Origin: Fidelibacterota bacterium
Lineage (GTDB): Bacteria > Fidelibacterota > Marinisomatia > Marinisomatales > SCKK01
Length of the DNA: 41,859 nt
Direction: 5' to 3'
Assembly: GCA_004124475.1 (NCBI GenBank)
Contig: SCKK01000029.1
Span: 1 to 41,859, forward strand
Part shown: piece after piece, positions 18,178-28,244 of the stretch
Position numbering within the stretch: position 1 is the first letter of the stretch
Layout: each line of letters begins with the position of its first letter
The notes under the pieces: model-generated
What the model saw: the letters and a program-made list of their open reading frames with translations, nothing else
Told to the model about the DNA's origin: nothing
Databases searched by the model: none
Made by a program: the position numbers and the translations under genes

Positions 18178-20679
18178 ATGGCAGAGTTTATTAGAGATAT
18201 TACAATCAACAGAGATATCGTTGATGAAATGAGGGAAAGTTATCTCAACTATTCCATGTCGGTGATTGTCTCACGTGCTTTACCTGATGTGCGTGACGGA
18301 CTGAAACCGGTTCACAGGAGAATTCTCTTTGGCATGCATGAACTTGGTGTACACTGGAACAGATCGTATAAAAAGTGTGCTCGTATAGTAGGAGATGTAT
18401 TAGGTAAATATCATCCCCATGGAGACTCATCGGTTTATGATGCTCTTGTGAGAATGGCACAAGACTTTTCTATGAGACATCAATTGGTGGATGGGCAAGG
18501 CAACTTCGGTTCAATTGATGGTGATAATGCTGCCGCAATGCGATATACAGAGGCGAGGATGTCAAGGTTTGGGGAAGAAATGCTCCGCGATCTGGAGAAA
18601 GAAACGGTGAGATGGGCACCAAACTTTGATGAAACCCTGGAAGAACCGACGGTTCTGCCTTCAGTCATTCCCACATTGCTCGTAAACGGATCTGAGGGAA
18701 TTGCGGTTGGAATGGCGACAAAGATCCCACCACACAATCTTAAGGAAATTTTAAATGCGGTGATTACCCTGATTGATAATCCTGAAATGACCGTAGATGA
18801 ATTACTTACCTATGTTGAAGGCCCGGATTTTCCCACAGGAGCTATTATTCAAGGCAGACAGGGAATAAGAGATGCGTATGAAACAGGAAGGGGAAAAGTG
18901 TCAGTGCGCGCTCGAGCTTTTATCGAAACCACAAAACAAGGAAGGTTTAATATCATTATAAGTGAAATTCCTTATCAGGTAAACAAGTCTAACCTTTTGG
19001 AAAAAATGGCTCAACTTGTTAGAAGTAAGAAAATTGTAGGTGTTTCAGATATTCGTGACGAGTCAGACAGGGAAGGTATTCGTATCGTAATCGAAGTAAA
19101 GCGCGATACAGTACCTGAGGTTATACTAAATCAACTCTATGTGAACACCCAACTTAAAGACACTTTTGGAATTATACTTCTTGCTTTGGTGAACGGGATT
19201 CCAAAGATCATGCCTCTTATTGAAATGATGCAACACTTCATTGATCATCGTCATGTGATTGTAGTTCGCCGAACTGAGTTTGATCTAAAAAAGGCGGATG
19301 AAAGGGCACATATTTTAGAGGGATTAAAAATTGCCCTGGACAATATTGATGAAGTAATCGCTATTATTCGTGGAAGCAAAGACCCAACGCATGCCAAAGA
19401 AGGGTTGATGAATAATTTTGATCTTTCCGAAAAGCAGGCTCAGGCAATTTTAGATATGCGGTTACAGAGACTTACAAGCCTGGAGGTTGACAAGGTTGTT
19501 CAGGAATATCGGGAAATCATTCAAGTGATTTCTAAACTGAAGAGCGTACTTGAAAGCCGTCCTCAGCGGATGGCAATTATAAAAGGTGAGTTGGAAGAAA
19601 TCCGTGAAATGTATGGCGAAGAAAGGCGAACGGAAATTATTGCTGAGGATAAAGGGTATTCTGTTGAAGATATGATTGCTGAAGAGGACATGGTTATAAC
19701 GGTTACCCACAACGGGTATATAAAAAGAACTGCTACCTCGACTTATCGCCAGCAGCGTCGTGGAGGTCGAGGGCTTCAAGGCGCCGCAACAAAAGAAGAA
19801 GATTTTGTAGAAAACATGCTCATAGCAAACACTCACGATTATATGTTGTTTTTTACAGACAGGGGAAAATGTTATTGGCTAAAAGTACACGAAATTCCAC
19901 AAGGCGGTCGAGCAGCAAGGGGTAGAGCAATAGTCAATTTGATAGGCTGTGAATCCGGTGAGAAGGTCGAAGCTTTTGTCAGTGTTAAAAAGTTTGATGA
20001 AGACAAATTTATCGTGATGGCGACCCAAAAAGGGTTGGTCAAAAAAACAAAACTATCTGCCTATAGCCGTCCAAGGCGTGGTGGTATATATGCTATTGAG
20101 ATTAAGGAGGATGACAAACTTATAGAAGCGAAAATTACCGATGGTAATAATGATATTGTTTTGGGAACTCGAGAAGGTAAATCGATACGTTTTTCTGAGG
20201 GAGATATTCGTCCAACAGGGAGAAAAACGATGGGTGTTAGAGGCATCCGCCTATCATCTAAAGAGGACAAAGTCATTGGTATGGTGATTGTTAAGCGTGA
20301 AGGCACACTTTTGGTTGCAACAGAGAAAGGTTATGGAAAAAGGACAGATGTCATGCAATACCGTGTACAGAAGAGGGCAGGAAAAGGTGTAATGACGATG
20401 CGAACCACAGAAAAAATAGGCAAAATGATTGGAATAATGGAAGTTGTGGATAGTGATGATTTAATGATAATTACTGATAAGGGTGTATTAATTCGACAAT
20501 CCGTGGAGAGTATTCGATCAATTGGTCGCGTAACCCAGGGAGTTAAACTCCTTCGCCTTGATGAGAATACAAAAATTTCTTCCATTACCAGAGTTATTCG
20601 AGAGGAGATGGAACCTCCTCAAGATGATGAGAATGAAATAAAAACTCCTGGGGAGCCGCGACCAACCGAATACCCGTGA
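18178..20679 (+). CDS. gyrA: DNA gyrase subunit A
   Basis: 833 residues. The breakage-reunion domain carries the quinolone-region motif [19 protein letters not shown] and the catalytic tyrosine Tyr123 in [10 protein letters not shown]. The C-terminal beta-pinwheel begins near residue 510 and contains the GyrA-box QRRGGRG, which marks a gyrase and not topoisomerase IV. The tail is acidic and proline-rich ([20 protein letters not shown]). Its TGA stop overlaps the GTG start of the next gene by four bases (GTGA). Confidence 0.97.
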   Translation: MAEFIRDITINRDIVDEMRESYLNYSMSVIVSRALPDVRDGLKPVHRRILFGMHELGVHWNRSYKKCARIVGDVLGKYHPHGDSSVYDALVRMAQDFSMRHQLVDGQGNFGSIDGDNAAAMRYTEARMSRFGEEMLRDLEKETVRWAPNFDETLEEPTVLPSVIPTLLVNGSEGIAVGMATKIPPHNLKEILNAVITLIDNPEMTVDELLTYVEGPDFPTGAIIQGRQGIRDAYETGRGKVSVRARAFIETTKQGRFNIIISEIPYQVNKSNLLEKMAQLVRSKKIVGVSDIRDESDREGIRIVIEVKRDTVPEVILNQLYVNTQLKDTFGIILLALVNGIPKIMPLIEMMQHFIDHRHVIVVRRTEFDLKKADERAHILEGLKIALDNIDEVIAIIRGSKDPTHAKEGLMNNFDLSEKQAQAILDMRLQRLTSLEVDKVVQEYREIIQVISKLKSVLESRPQRMAIIKGELEEIREMYGEERRTEIIAEDKGYSVEDMIAEEDMVITVTHNGYIKRTATSTYRQQRRGGRGLQGAATKEEDFVENMLIANTHDYMLFFTDRGKCYWLKVHEIPQGGRAARGRAIVNLIGCESGEKVEAFVSVKKFDEDKFIVMATQKGLVKKTKLSAYSRPRRGGIYAIEIKEDDKLIEAKITDGNNDIVLGTREGKSIRFSEGDIRPTGRKTMGVRGIRLSSKEDKVIGMVIVKREGTLLVATEKGYGKRTDVMQYRVQKRAGKGVMTMRTTEKIGKMIGIMEVVDSDDLMIITDKGVLIRQSVESIRSIGRVTQGVKLLRLDENTKISSITRVIREEMEPPQDDENEIKTPGEPRPTEYP

Positions 20680-21407
20680 TTGATTTTGGCGCCCTTGAAC
20701 AAGTTCGGGAGAATATTGAAAACGCCCGAGTAAGATCTGGCTTTGATTCTGAATCTCCTGTTGAAATTATTGCGGTTACAAAGACTTTTCCCGCTAATGC
20801 TATTATTAGCGCTTATAATGCAGGCATCTTTTCAATTGGAGAAAACAGAGTACAGGAAGCTGTTGAAAAATTTCCCCACTTACCTGTCCTCCCAAAGCTA
20901 ATTCGCCGCCTTATTGGTCATCTACAATCCAACAAAATTCGGACAGTCGTAAACATCTTTGATGCGATCGACGCGATAGATACACTTAAACTAGGTAGAA
21001 AAGTGTCTCGATTTGGCGTTGACAGGGGAAAGTCTATTCCTGTTTTACTTCAGGTAAACACGTCTGGTGATTCCAAAAAATATGGGTTTGATCCTATCGA
21101 AATTGATAAGATGTTGGCTCTGGTGGAGGAGCCAGGACTGCGAATTGAAGGATTATTTACACTTGGTAGGTTTACTGAAGACAAGGCCGTGATTAGAAAA
21201 ACCTTTAGAGACCTCAGGAAATTAAAGGAGAGTTTGAACGAACAGATTAGTCGGGTTAGTCGGGACATACAGCTTTTCCAATTGTCTATGGGGATGACTT
21301 CGGACTATGAAATTGCAGTAGAAGAGGGGGCTACGATGGTACGCCTTGGAACTGTATTATTTGGCAAAAGGGGAAAACAACATCGCTACGACCCGTCCGT
21401 CAGCTGA
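20676..21407 (+). CDS. yggS: PLP-binding homeostasis protein, YggS/PROSC family
   Basis: 243 residues with the fold-type III PLP-binding barrel. The PLP lysine is Lys36 in [14 protein letters not shown]; other signatures are [46 protein letters not shown] and [21 protein letters not shown]. The family balances free pyridoxal phosphate and has no known turnover. The GTG start overlaps the gyrA stop. The last codons (PSVS, then TGA) lie inside a 16-bp palindrome of a repeat element, so the C-terminus was probably altered by insertion of the repeat. Confidence 0.93.
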   Translation: MIDFGALEQVRENIENARVRSGFDSESPVEIIAVTKTFPANAIISAYNAGIFSIGENRVQEAVEKFPHLPVLPKLIRRLIGHLQSNKIRTVVNIFDAIDAIDTLKLGRKVSRFGVDRGKSIPVLLQVNTSGDSKKYGFDPIEIDKMLALVEEPGLRIEGLFTLGRFTEDKAVIRKTFRDLRKLKESLNEQISRVSRDIQLFQLSMGMTSDYEIAVEEGATMVRLGTVLFGKRGKQHRYDPSVS

Positions 21408-21510
21408 CGGATACTTTGGGATAGGGCATCTCCGTGGGAATCCATTGTGACCTTCGTCCCGACGCGTCGGGATGGAGAAATTCACTGCCTGACAGCAGGT
21501 AGGCGATAAA
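21396..21510. repeat. Palindromic REP/MITE-like element (copy 1)
   Basis: The stretch holds two perfect 16-bp palindromes, TCCGTCAGCTGACGGA (21396-21411) and TCCCGACGCGTCGGGA (21457-21472), and an imperfect hairpin CCTGACAGCAGG flanked by GC-rich bases (about 21484-21500). The second palindrome differs by one base from the core of the element at 24027-24105. It lies between yggS and the next gene and supplies the yggS stop codon. No coding capacity. Confidence 0.65.
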
Positions 21511-21520
21511 TCGAGATAGA

Positions 21521-22117
21521 ATGATTATATATTTACCTCTGGGATTGAGCGCATATAAAGATGCTTTTAAAGATGTGCAGGACAAGGAAAAAAGCATGTG
21601 CACAGCATCCAATGGAAAAGCCAGACACCACATTTATCATTCAGAAAAGAATTGCTTTCTTATTCCGGAGTCTCTGGATAAAGAAGTAATTTGCCCCGAG
21701 AATTTTTTTGATCTTATATCAATACTTACCGAGAATGAGCTTTGGATAATAGACAGGGTCAAGTTTTCAACCTCAATAGATGAATCGACCATTCAAATTG
21801 TTGACCATAGAAATCTGACTGGGTGGAACCCGTTAATCGGAAAAACACCCTTGCATGGAAAGCCTTATTTTCCTGATGTTAGCATGATTTACAACAAGAC
21901 GAACATAGGATTACAGCAGGTTGAAGTATCAACCGTGGGTTTAAGCTATTTTAAAAACGTAACAAAAACTGTTTATGGGTCGTGTGTCTCTGAGTTGGCA
22001 GCATTGTTGGTTCTGGCAGCGGGATATGCAGGGTTTCGTATATATGCCATTGGTTGGAATCAGAAAAATGATCCTATGGGGCTTGGGCTCGCAGATTTTT
22101 TAAATACTTGCAATTGA
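21521..22117 (+). CDS. Purine nucleoside phosphorylase-like protein, probably non-catalytic or degenerate
   Basis: 198 residues. The centre, IVDHRNLTGWNPLIG followed by PYFPDVSMIYNK, matches the PNP/MTAP signature (TDHINLxGxNPLxG ... RFPDMSxAYD). The later ELAALLVLAAGYAGFRIYAIGWNQ resembles the segment GMSTVPExxxARHxGxxVLGxSLxTN. The first 60-70 residues do not resemble PNP: the GSGLG phosphate loop and the GRFHxYEG motif are missing, and where GPSFETPAE is expected the sequence reads VGLSYFKNV. The usual catalytic residues therefore seem absent, so a binding or structural role, or decay, is possible. Shorter than PNP (about 270). The start at 21521 is ATG but no strong ribosome-binding site is seen. 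The family call is moderate. Confidence 0.5.
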   Translation: MIIYLPLGLSAYKDAFKDVQDKEKSMCTASNGKARHHIYHSEKNCFLIPESLDKEVICPENFFDLISILTENELWIIDRVKFSTSIDESTIQIVDHRNLTGWNPLIGKTPLHGKPYFPDVSMIYNKTNIGLQQVEVSTVGLSYFKNVTKTVYGSCVSELAALLVLAAGYAGFRIYAIGWNQKNDPMGLGLADFLNTCN

Positions 22118-22193
22118 CAAAATTTATGGTAAGAATTGACGACCAATGATTTCGTTGTAAATATGCCGAAAAACAGTCAAAAAGGAGATAATT

Positions 22194-23972
22194 ATGGCTG
22201 GTCACACTATTCCTCATAGATTATTAGACCGGGCAAAAAACCAACCAGAGGTGGTTGCAATCAGGTATAAAGAAGGGAATGTCTGGGTGGATGTAACGTG
22301 GAAGGAATATGCCGAAGCCACACAAAGAGCCGCCAGGGCACTAATATCACTTGGGGTAGAAAAAGGGAGTAAAACGTGTATACTTGGATTTAATCGATTC
22401 GAATGGGTTGTTTTTGATGTGGCTGCAATAATGGTTGGCGGTATCCCTGCTGGAATTTATGAAACCTGTTCATCTGAGGAAGTCGCTTATATTATTGCTC
22501 ATTCAGAGGCGGCTGTGGTGTTGGTTGAGAACGAAAGACAACTTGCCAAGATAATGAAAGAAAAGGAAAAATTACCCCACTTGAAACACATAGTGTTGAT
22601 GCGTGGTGCAAAAAGCAATCAAGATGCCGTTTATACTTGGGAGAATTTTTTATTGGAGGGTGAGAGTATACCAGAGGAAGAAGTTCAAAATCGAATGAAA
22701 TCCCTGAAAGAAAGCGATGCAGCGACGTTTATTTATACCTCCGGAACAACAGGTCCTCCTAAGGCAGTAATGCTTTCTCACCGCAATTTGACTTGGACCG
22801 CGGATGTTTCTATTGATATGCTATCAATAACAGAGAATAAAGAGAGTAGTGTTTCATACCTACCCTTGTCTCATATCGCAGAGCAAATGTTTACTATTCA
22901 TACTCCCATTAGTGTAGGTTGGTCTGTAGCGTTTGCTGAGAGTAAAGAAAAGTTGCTTGACAATTTGAAAGAAATTCAGCCGACTATTTTGTTTGGTGTA
23001 CCAAGAGTTTGGGAAAAGTTCCAAGCAGGGGTATCAATGAAGCTAAAACAGGCAACAGGTATAAAAAAGCTCATTTTGAATTGGGCAAGAAAGACAGCAA
23101 CACAGTATCATGCCGTGCTGAACGCAGGGAAAGAGCCAGATAAGAAATTGAAAAAACGATATAACAGGGCAAAGAAACTTGTATTTACAAAACTAAAAAC
23201 TGCTCTTGGTTTGGTTAATGCACGATATTGCATCAGTGGTGCTGCACCCATTTCAGCCGAAATATTAGAGTTTTTCGCCAGCCTTGACATACCAATTTTG
23301 GAAGTATATGGACAGTCTGAGGATTGTGGCCCTACATCTTTCAACCAGCCCGGAAAAACTCGATATGGTTCTGTAGGCCCACCGTTGCCGGGAATGGAAA
23401 TCAAAATTGCTGAGGATGGAGAAGTGCTGGCAAAGGGACCCAACGTGTTTCTTGGATATTACAAAGAGAAAGCCGCTACAGCCGAGACGCTTGTAGACGG
23501 ATGGCTTCTTTCAGGAGATATAGGCTATTTTGACGATGACGGGTTTTTGTGGATCACAGGACGGAAAAAAGAGATTATTGTTACATCAGGGGGTAAAAAC
23601 ATTTCACCATCGAACATAGAAAATGCCTTAAAAAACATAGAGCTTATTTCTCAAGCAGTTGTGATTGGAGATCAAAGAAATTTTCTAACAGCTTTGTTGA
23701 CTTTGGATAAAGAAACGGCGAGGGCTTTTGCGGAAAAGAATAGTATAAGTGAAAACGATTTGCATAAAAATGCAACTATCTGGAGTGAAATTCAAGCTGG
23801 TGTAGATGAGGTGAATTCACACATTTCACGCGTGGAGAATGTTAGAAAGTTCCAAATTCTCCCACGAGATTTAACCATTAGTGACGGCGAGTTGACACCG
23901 ACTCTCAAAGTAAAAAGAAGAATTGTGTATAAAAACTGGGCAGATGTAATTGAGGAGATGTATGCCTCATAA
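22194..23972 (+). CDS. Long-chain acyl-CoA synthetase (AMP-forming)
   Basis: 592 residues of the ANL adenylating superfamily, long-chain fatty acid branch (FadD15/FAA-like). The P-loop is FIYTSGTTGPPKAVMLSHRN (about 180-200), the second core motif YGQSEDCGPTSFNQPGKTRYGSVG, and the hinge GDIGYFDDDGFLWITGRKKE is followed by VTSGGKNISP. It activates fatty acids to acyl-AMP and then acyl-CoA at the cytoplasmic membrane. The start has a good ribosome-binding site AAGGAG (22182-22187) six bases upstream. It stands alone: repeat elements and non-coding DNA flank it. Confidence 0.94.
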   Translation: MAGHTIPHRLLDRAKNQPEVVAIRYKEGNVWVDVTWKEYAEATQRAARALISLGVEKGSKTCILGFNRFEWVVFDVAAIMVGGIPAGIYETCSSEEVAYIIAHSEAAVVLVENERQLAKIMKEKEKLPHLKHIVLMRGAKSNQDAVYTWENFLLEGESIPEEEVQNRMKSLKESDAATFIYTSGTTGPPKAVMLSHRNLTWTADVSIDMLSITENKESSVSYLPLSHIAEQMFTIHTPISVGWSVAFAESKEKLLDNLKEIQPTILFGVPRVWEKFQAGVSMKLKQATGIKKLILNWARKTATQYHAVLNAGKEPDKKLKKRYNRAKKLVFTKLKTALGLVNARYCISGAAPISAEILEFFASLDIPILEVYGQSEDCGPTSFNQPGKTRYGSVGPPLPGMEIKIAEDGEVLAKGPNVFLGYYKEKAATAETLVDGWLLSGDIGYFDDDGFLWITGRKKEIIVTSGGKNISPSNIENALKNIELISQAVVIGDQRNFLTALLTLDKETARAFAEKNSISENDLHKNATIWSEIQAGVDEVNSHISRVENVRKFQILPRDLTISDGELTPTLKVKRRIVYKNWADVIEEMYAS

Positions 23973-24026
23973 TGGATAGCATTTATTCATAAACAACATT
24001 AGGAAAAGAGAGTTAATTGAATAGTA

Positions 24027-24105
24027 CCTGCCCGCCCTCATTCTTCGCCTGCCAGTTACCCATCCCGACGTGTCGGGAGGGCAGACTGGGGAACAGGCGG
24101 GTAGG
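24027..24105. repeat. Palindromic REP/MITE-like element (copy 2)
   Basis: An inverted-repeat element: outer arms CCTGCCCGCC (24027-24036) and GGCGGGTAGG (24096-24105) pair with one G-U wobble, and the centre is the near-perfect palindrome TCCCGACGTGTCGGGA (24063-24078). Inner arms CCAGT/ACTGG and CTGCC/GGCAG can also pair, giving a long nested hairpin. The core is one base different from the palindrome at 21457-21472. It sits in the 300-bp non-coding region (23973-24272) after the acyl-CoA synthetase. Confidence 0.7.
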
Positions 24106-24203
24106 AATTTTCATTTTGTTTGTCGCCAAGTGCGTGGCACTTTTAGATTTAATTGTTTGTTATCTTTTTGAAATCAGTTATTTCTTCCACCTTGGTTTAA
24201 GTC

Positions 24204-24242
24204 AAAAAAACCTCCCATTGCGTGTAAGCAACAGGAGGTTTT
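24204..24242 (-). terminator. Rho-independent terminator of hsp20 (possibly bidirectional)
   Basis: Arms AAAACCTCC (24207-24215) and GGAGGTTTT (24234-24242) enclose an inner TTGC/GCAA stem with a six-base loop and a small CA/CA internal loop. Read on the minus strand it ends in a run of seven T's (24204-24210), 31 bases after the hsp20 stop. On the plus strand it ends in TTTTC and could also stop transcripts from the acyl-CoA synthetase. Confidence 0.85.
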
Positions 24243-24272
24243 CAGGAAATGCGTAATAGAAATATGAACGCT

Positions 24273-24737
24273 TTAATTTATAGCTACTTCATATTGCTTT
24301 GAATTCGCATTTTTTTTCTTAGGTACTGATACGATTAAAACACCGTTTTGATAATCCGCCTTGATCTTTTTCTCGTTGATATCATCTGCAAGATAAAAAG
24401 AGCGGGAAAAATGACCGTAAGCAGATTCCCTTTGTATGTAATTCCCCTGTTTGGTGGAATGTTTGGTTTTCTTTTCACAGGAGATGGTTAGCATACCCTC
24501 CTTTACAGTAACATGTAAGTCGGTCTTATCCATTCCCGGGGTCTCAACGTGGATAGTATATTCTTTATCGTTTTCAGTGACGTCGAATGCGGGTGTCCAT
24601 TTCTTAGGCTGAAAGCTCGCATCGTTAAGGCGCCTGCCGAAAAAAGAATCGAAAAGCGTATCGATGGTATCTCCAAGAGGGCCGTTTGAATAGGGTATTA
24701 AGTTCGATCTGATTGGTGTCCATTTTATGAGTGACAT
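24273..24737 (-). CDS. Small heat-shock protein, Hsp20/alpha-crystallin family
   Basis: 154 residues. The alpha-crystallin domain spans about residues 45-142: WTPAFDVTENDKEYTIHVE, PGMDKTDLHVTVKEGMLTIS, FSRSFYLADDI and the closing NGVLIVSVPKK (A-x-x-x-NGVL type). Such proteins are ATP-independent holdases for unfolding proteins in the cytoplasm. The start has a strong ribosome-binding site (AAAGGAG, minus strand, about 24747-24753). No CIRCE operator was found upstream. It is monocistronic, with a clear terminator downstream. Confidence 0.95.
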   Translation of the reverse strand: MSLIKWTPIRSNLIPYSNGPLGDTIDTLFDSFFGRRLNDASFQPKKWTPAFDVTENDKEYTIHVETPGMDKTDLHVTVKEGMLTISCEKKTKHSTKQGNYIQRESAYGHFSRSFYLADDINEKKIKADYQNGVLIVSVPKKKNANSKQYEVAIN

Positions 24738-25172
24738 GTTTATTTCTCCTTTGTTTTAAGCTTCATGATTATTTGTTCACCAAACCTGAAACAACAGAAG
24801 TGCCAAAACATGAAGGCTGCCACATATTCAGAGATTATTTTAATATTGTACGAATTGGCAAAACCTGTTTGTTACATTGGCAGAAAAGAATGTTTACTCG
24901 GTGCTTAACGCTCCAGAATCACATTTCTGATTATAAGCAACTTAGAAGTGTAGAACACAGATTTGATGGATTTATACTAAAAAACCCCCTCAACATAAAA
25001 ATATGTGACACAGGTCAAATTTTTCTTGACTTTCACTGAAAATATGTAGCAAACTAACAATGTTTCTGGGCACATAGTGTCAGAAAGTTAAGGAATTGAA
25101 TAAAAATATGAGCCCAACAACCAATAATCATCTACAAAAGTAATTAAGAATATTAATGATGGAGGTATCAAT
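24738..25172. other. 435-bp non-coding region between hsp20 and the TonB receptor gene
   Basis: This holds the divergent upstream regions of hsp20 and of the receptor gene. A 102-codon frame in it shows no signal peptide, domain or codon bias and is not believed. I see GGAGGT (25161-25166) as the receptor ribosome-binding site but no convincing promoter pair. Base composition changes here: AT-rich to the left, clearly more GC-rich from 25173 on. Confidence 0.6.
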
Positions 25173-28100
25173 ATGCGAGTCCTTAAAATTATTCTTACAT
25201 TAAGTTGTGCGTCAACACTTCTTTTTGCCGGTCAGAACGGGAAGATCTCGGGAACCGTTGTCGCCGAAGACGGGACGCCGTTGTCAGGTGCCAACGTAAT
25301 CGTAGAAGGGACATCCTTTGGCGCGGCATCTGATGAGGGTGGAAAATACTACATCCTCGCGGTTCCTACCGGCACCTACGCTGTTCGTGTAGACTACATA
25401 GGATACAGGAGTGTGACCGTGACTAACGTGAGAGTGTCCAGCGACCTAACGACGGACCTCGACTTTCAGCTTGCCGTGGCAGCCGTTCCGGGAGAAATGG
25501 TAGAAATTGTAGCTGAAAGACCTATTATCAACAAATCGGCGACAAATACAACCCGTATCATAGACTCAGAAATTATTGGGAGCGGTCAGATTCGTGAGGT
25601 AGAAAACTTTGTTGCTCTTCAAACGGGGACAGTATCCAGTGGAGGTGGTCTCTACGTTCGCGGATCTCGCGTTGGCGATATTGCCTACTATGTGGATGGT
25701 GTTTATACCGTGAATCCCTTCACATTAGGGAATACGTCTGTCATGAGTATCCGGGCCATGGAGGAACTTTCCTTTCAGTCAGGTGGGTTCAACGCGGAAT
25801 TCGGCAATGCCAATGGAGGTATCGTGAACACAATCAGTAAGAGCGGTGGAAATAGACTGTCCGCTTCAGCCGAATTCCTGACAGACCTGGGCGGAGAAGC
25901 AAGCGAAGACAAAGATGCTCTCCACAGCTACGGTAACCGTATTTTTAATTTCACACTGGGTGGGCCTTTGGGAAGTAAAATCCGATATTTTGCTGCTTTT
26001 GAGCAGAGAAACTCAGATGATGCAAGCGCCTCAACCTCGTATTATCCGAGCATTAGCCGCACCGAAGTTGCGGATTCAGCAGCGTTGGCTAATGTGTTAG
26101 GCACAGATCCCAAAGGAATCTTTCTGGTGGATACGGTCTTCACTTTCGCGGGTTTTGAGGCCGGTGCGTTGCAATCCGACACGAGTACGATTGTTTATCA
26201 TGATTACAAGCGGCTGTACGGGGCGAAGCCAAACGCTGGATTGACCCGGAACGTATTCACGGGTAATCTTCTCCTGGACTTGAAGCCCCTTCGGATCAAG
26301 GTTGGAGGGTCTTTTTCAAATAAAAACTCACGGGGCGACCTGGGAGAAAGTATTACCATGAGCCAGGGTGACTATCCATTTATTGATGTGCTGACCAACA
26401 CCGAATTTGCGCCCAGGTGGGAGTCATCTTCGTTGTCGGCATATGCGAATTTTACTCTTTCTCTTACGCCAAAATCCTTCATTAAACTTAACCTGAGCTA
26501 CTACGTTTATAAGTATGAGTACGGTGATGATCGGCATTGGGATAACTTCCTGGACTATGGAGATCCTAAGGCAGAAGGGAACGAGTGGCTCCGGGACTGG
26601 GGGGCGAATCCTCTGACTATCAACGAATTCGCTTCCTTTAACGCCTTTGGTGACGTGTTTGATGAATACCGTAAAGGCGAGACCGATCACCTGAGCCTAA
26701 GGGGTGATTATTTGAACCAGATTGGAACCCACGAGGTGAAAGTGGGCGTTGAAATCCGGAATCACACCATCAGAGATTATCGGCTTGCTCAACCTATGGA
26801 GATTGGTACGAGATATTTTATCGCGGACAAGAATAATTGGGGTCTCGATGCTGAACCTAATACCGCCGACGATCTAAAAAAAGGAGATGAGGGCTTCATA
26901 GATGTCACAGATCCCGACTGGATCTATAAGATCTATCGGAACGCCTACACCATGAACATTGGCTACGATCAGCAGGGGGTTAAGACAGAAAACTATAAGA
27001 AGCAGACGGCTGCTCAGGCTCCTGGAAAGCCCTTTATCATGGGGGCCTATCTTCAGGACAAAATCGAGCTGGATGACTTGATTTTGAATGTGGGTGTTAG
27101 ATTGGATTATTATGATTTTAATACGGAAGCTCCGAAGACGTACGATAATCTGTTCTTGACGAAAGGTCGGATTGATCGTGATAAGGCCGAGTTCAAGGAA
27201 GTGGAGACGTATACCTATATCTCCCCGCGCATTGGGTTCTCCTTCCCGGTAACGGACAGGACGGTTTTCCATGCCCAATATGGACAGTTTGTGCAGCACC
27301 CCATTCTGAACCGGCTCTACCTTTCTGACTCGCGCCTGGCCGCAAACCTGACTCAGGGTAACATGACAGAATCTCCCAACGCCACACTCAAGCCGGAGAG
27401 GACCACTCAATACGAAGTGGGCTTTGCTCAGCAGATAGGTGATTTTGCCGCCGTGGACGTGACGGGGTACTACAAGGAAATCCGCGATTACACCTTGCTG
27501 GCAAATCGTCTGGGCGCCACCATCGACGGGGCTGAGTTCATCTGGGCACAGTTCATGAACGGGGACTACGGAGTGGTGAAAGGCGTATCGGTGGGCGTGA
27601 AATCACGACGCGTACTGGGTATTCTTGCTGACGTGAACTACACTTCAATGTGGGCCTCGGGTACCGGTTCTGATCCGAGCACCAACTTTATCATTGCGTG
27701 GATAGGTGAGAATTATCCAAAAGCAATTAATCCATTCGATTACGACCAGCGTCATACCGGTTCTGTTATGGTGGATTACCGGGGAGCCAAAATGCTGGGG
27801 CTGTTTGACTTGGGTGGGAATGTACTCTACACCTTCGGGAGCGGTACCGCCTACACGCCGTCCGTCATCCAATCGGCAGTGTTTGGACGTGATTGGTATC
27901 AACCTGTTGCGGCTGTGAACTCCTCTTACCGGCCGTGGACGTCTTCCCTGGACCTTAAGATAGATTTCGAGCGTATTCTTGGGACGGGAGTATCTGCATT
28001 CATCCAGGTCAAGAATGCCCTGAACACGGAGAACGTTGTCTCTGTCTATCCGGGTACCGGGCAGGTTGACTCAGATGGTTGGCTCAAGACGGCTGAAGGA

Positions 28101-28220
28101 CAGGTATACCTGAAAGCAGACCCCACCACGCGTGAGACGTTCTATACGGATAGACTGTCGAACCAGGGTCGGTGGTCGAGCCCACGGATGGTGTTATTTG
28201 GCCTAACCTACAACCTGTAA
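25173..28220 (+). CDS. TonB-dependent outer-membrane receptor with N-terminal CarboxypepD_reg-like domain
   Basis: 1015 residues. Signal peptide MRVLKIILTLSCASTLLFAG; then a carboxypeptidase-regulatory-like beta-sandwich (about 24-107: GKISGTVVAEDGTPLSGANV ... YAVRVDYIGYRSVTV), a plug domain (about 125-225, with GGGLYVRGSRVGDIAYYVDG and NAEFGNANGGIVN), and a 22-strand-type barrel to the end (final strand PRMVLFGLTYNL). This is the SusC/Cna-extended class typical of FCB bacteria. It imports large substrates or metal complexes across the outer membrane; the substrate cannot be told, and no SusD is present. Good ribosome-binding site GGAGGT. It is followed after 24 bases by a giant secreted protein and then a PorV-like barrel, apparently one operon ended by the terminator at 32804. 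Confidence 0.9.
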   Translation: MRVLKIILTLSCASTLLFAGQNGKISGTVVAEDGTPLSGANVIVEGTSFGAASDEGGKYYILAVPTGTYAVRVDYIGYRSVTVTNVRVSSDLTTDLDFQLAVAAVPGEMVEIVAERPIINKSATNTTRIIDSEIIGSGQIREVENFVALQTGTVSSGGGLYVRGSRVGDIAYYVDGVYTVNPFTLGNTSVMSIRAMEELSFQSGGFNAEFGNANGGIVNTISKSGGNRLSASAEFLTDLGGEASEDKDALHSYGNRIFNFTLGGPLGSKIRYFAAFEQRNSDDASASTSYYPSISRTEVADSAALANVLGTDPKGIFLVDTVFTFAGFEAGALQSDTSTIVYHDYKRLYGAKPNAGLTRNVFTGNLLLDLKPLRIKVGGSFSNKNSRGDLGESITMSQGDYPFIDVLTNTEFAPRWESSSLSAYANFTLSLTPKSFIKLNLSYYVYKYEYGDDRHWDNFLDYGDPKAEGNEWLRDWGANPLTINEFASFNAFGDVFDEYRKGETDHLSLRGDYLNQIGTHEVKVGVEIRNHTIRDYRLAQPMEIGTRYFIADKNNWGLDAEPNTADDLKKGDEGFIDVTDPDWIYKIYRNAYTMNIGYDQQGVKTENYKKQTAAQAPGKPFIMGAYLQDKIELDDLILNVGVRLDYYDFNTEAPKTYDNLFLTKGRIDRDKAEFKEVETYTYISPRIGFSFPVTDRTVFHAQYGQFVQHPILNRLYLSDSRLAANLTQGNMTESPNATLKPERTTQYEVGFAQQIGDFAAVDVTGYYKEIRDYTLLANRLGATIDGAEFIWAQFMNGDYGVVKGVSVGVKSRRVLGILADVNYTSMWASGTGSDPSTNFIIAWIGENYPKAINPFDYDQRHTGSVMVDYRGAKMLGLFDLGGNVLYTFGSGTAYTPSVIQSAVFGRDWYQPVAAVNSSYRPWTSSLDLKIDFERILGTGVSAFIQVKNALNTENVVSVYPGTGQVDSDGWLKTAEGQVYLKADPTTRETFYTDRLSNQGRWSSPRMVLFGLTYNL

Positions 28221-28244
28221 TCCATATTATGAGGTAACCAAACC

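Noticed and set aside
24017-24256. 79-codon frame after the acyl-CoA synthetase
   Set aside because: It runs through the palindromic repeat and the terminator hairpin; non-coding structure explains it.
24731-25039. 102-codon plus-strand frame in the gap before the TonB receptor
   Set aside because: It overlaps the hsp20 start, has no domain, signal or ribosome-binding site, and its composition looks random.
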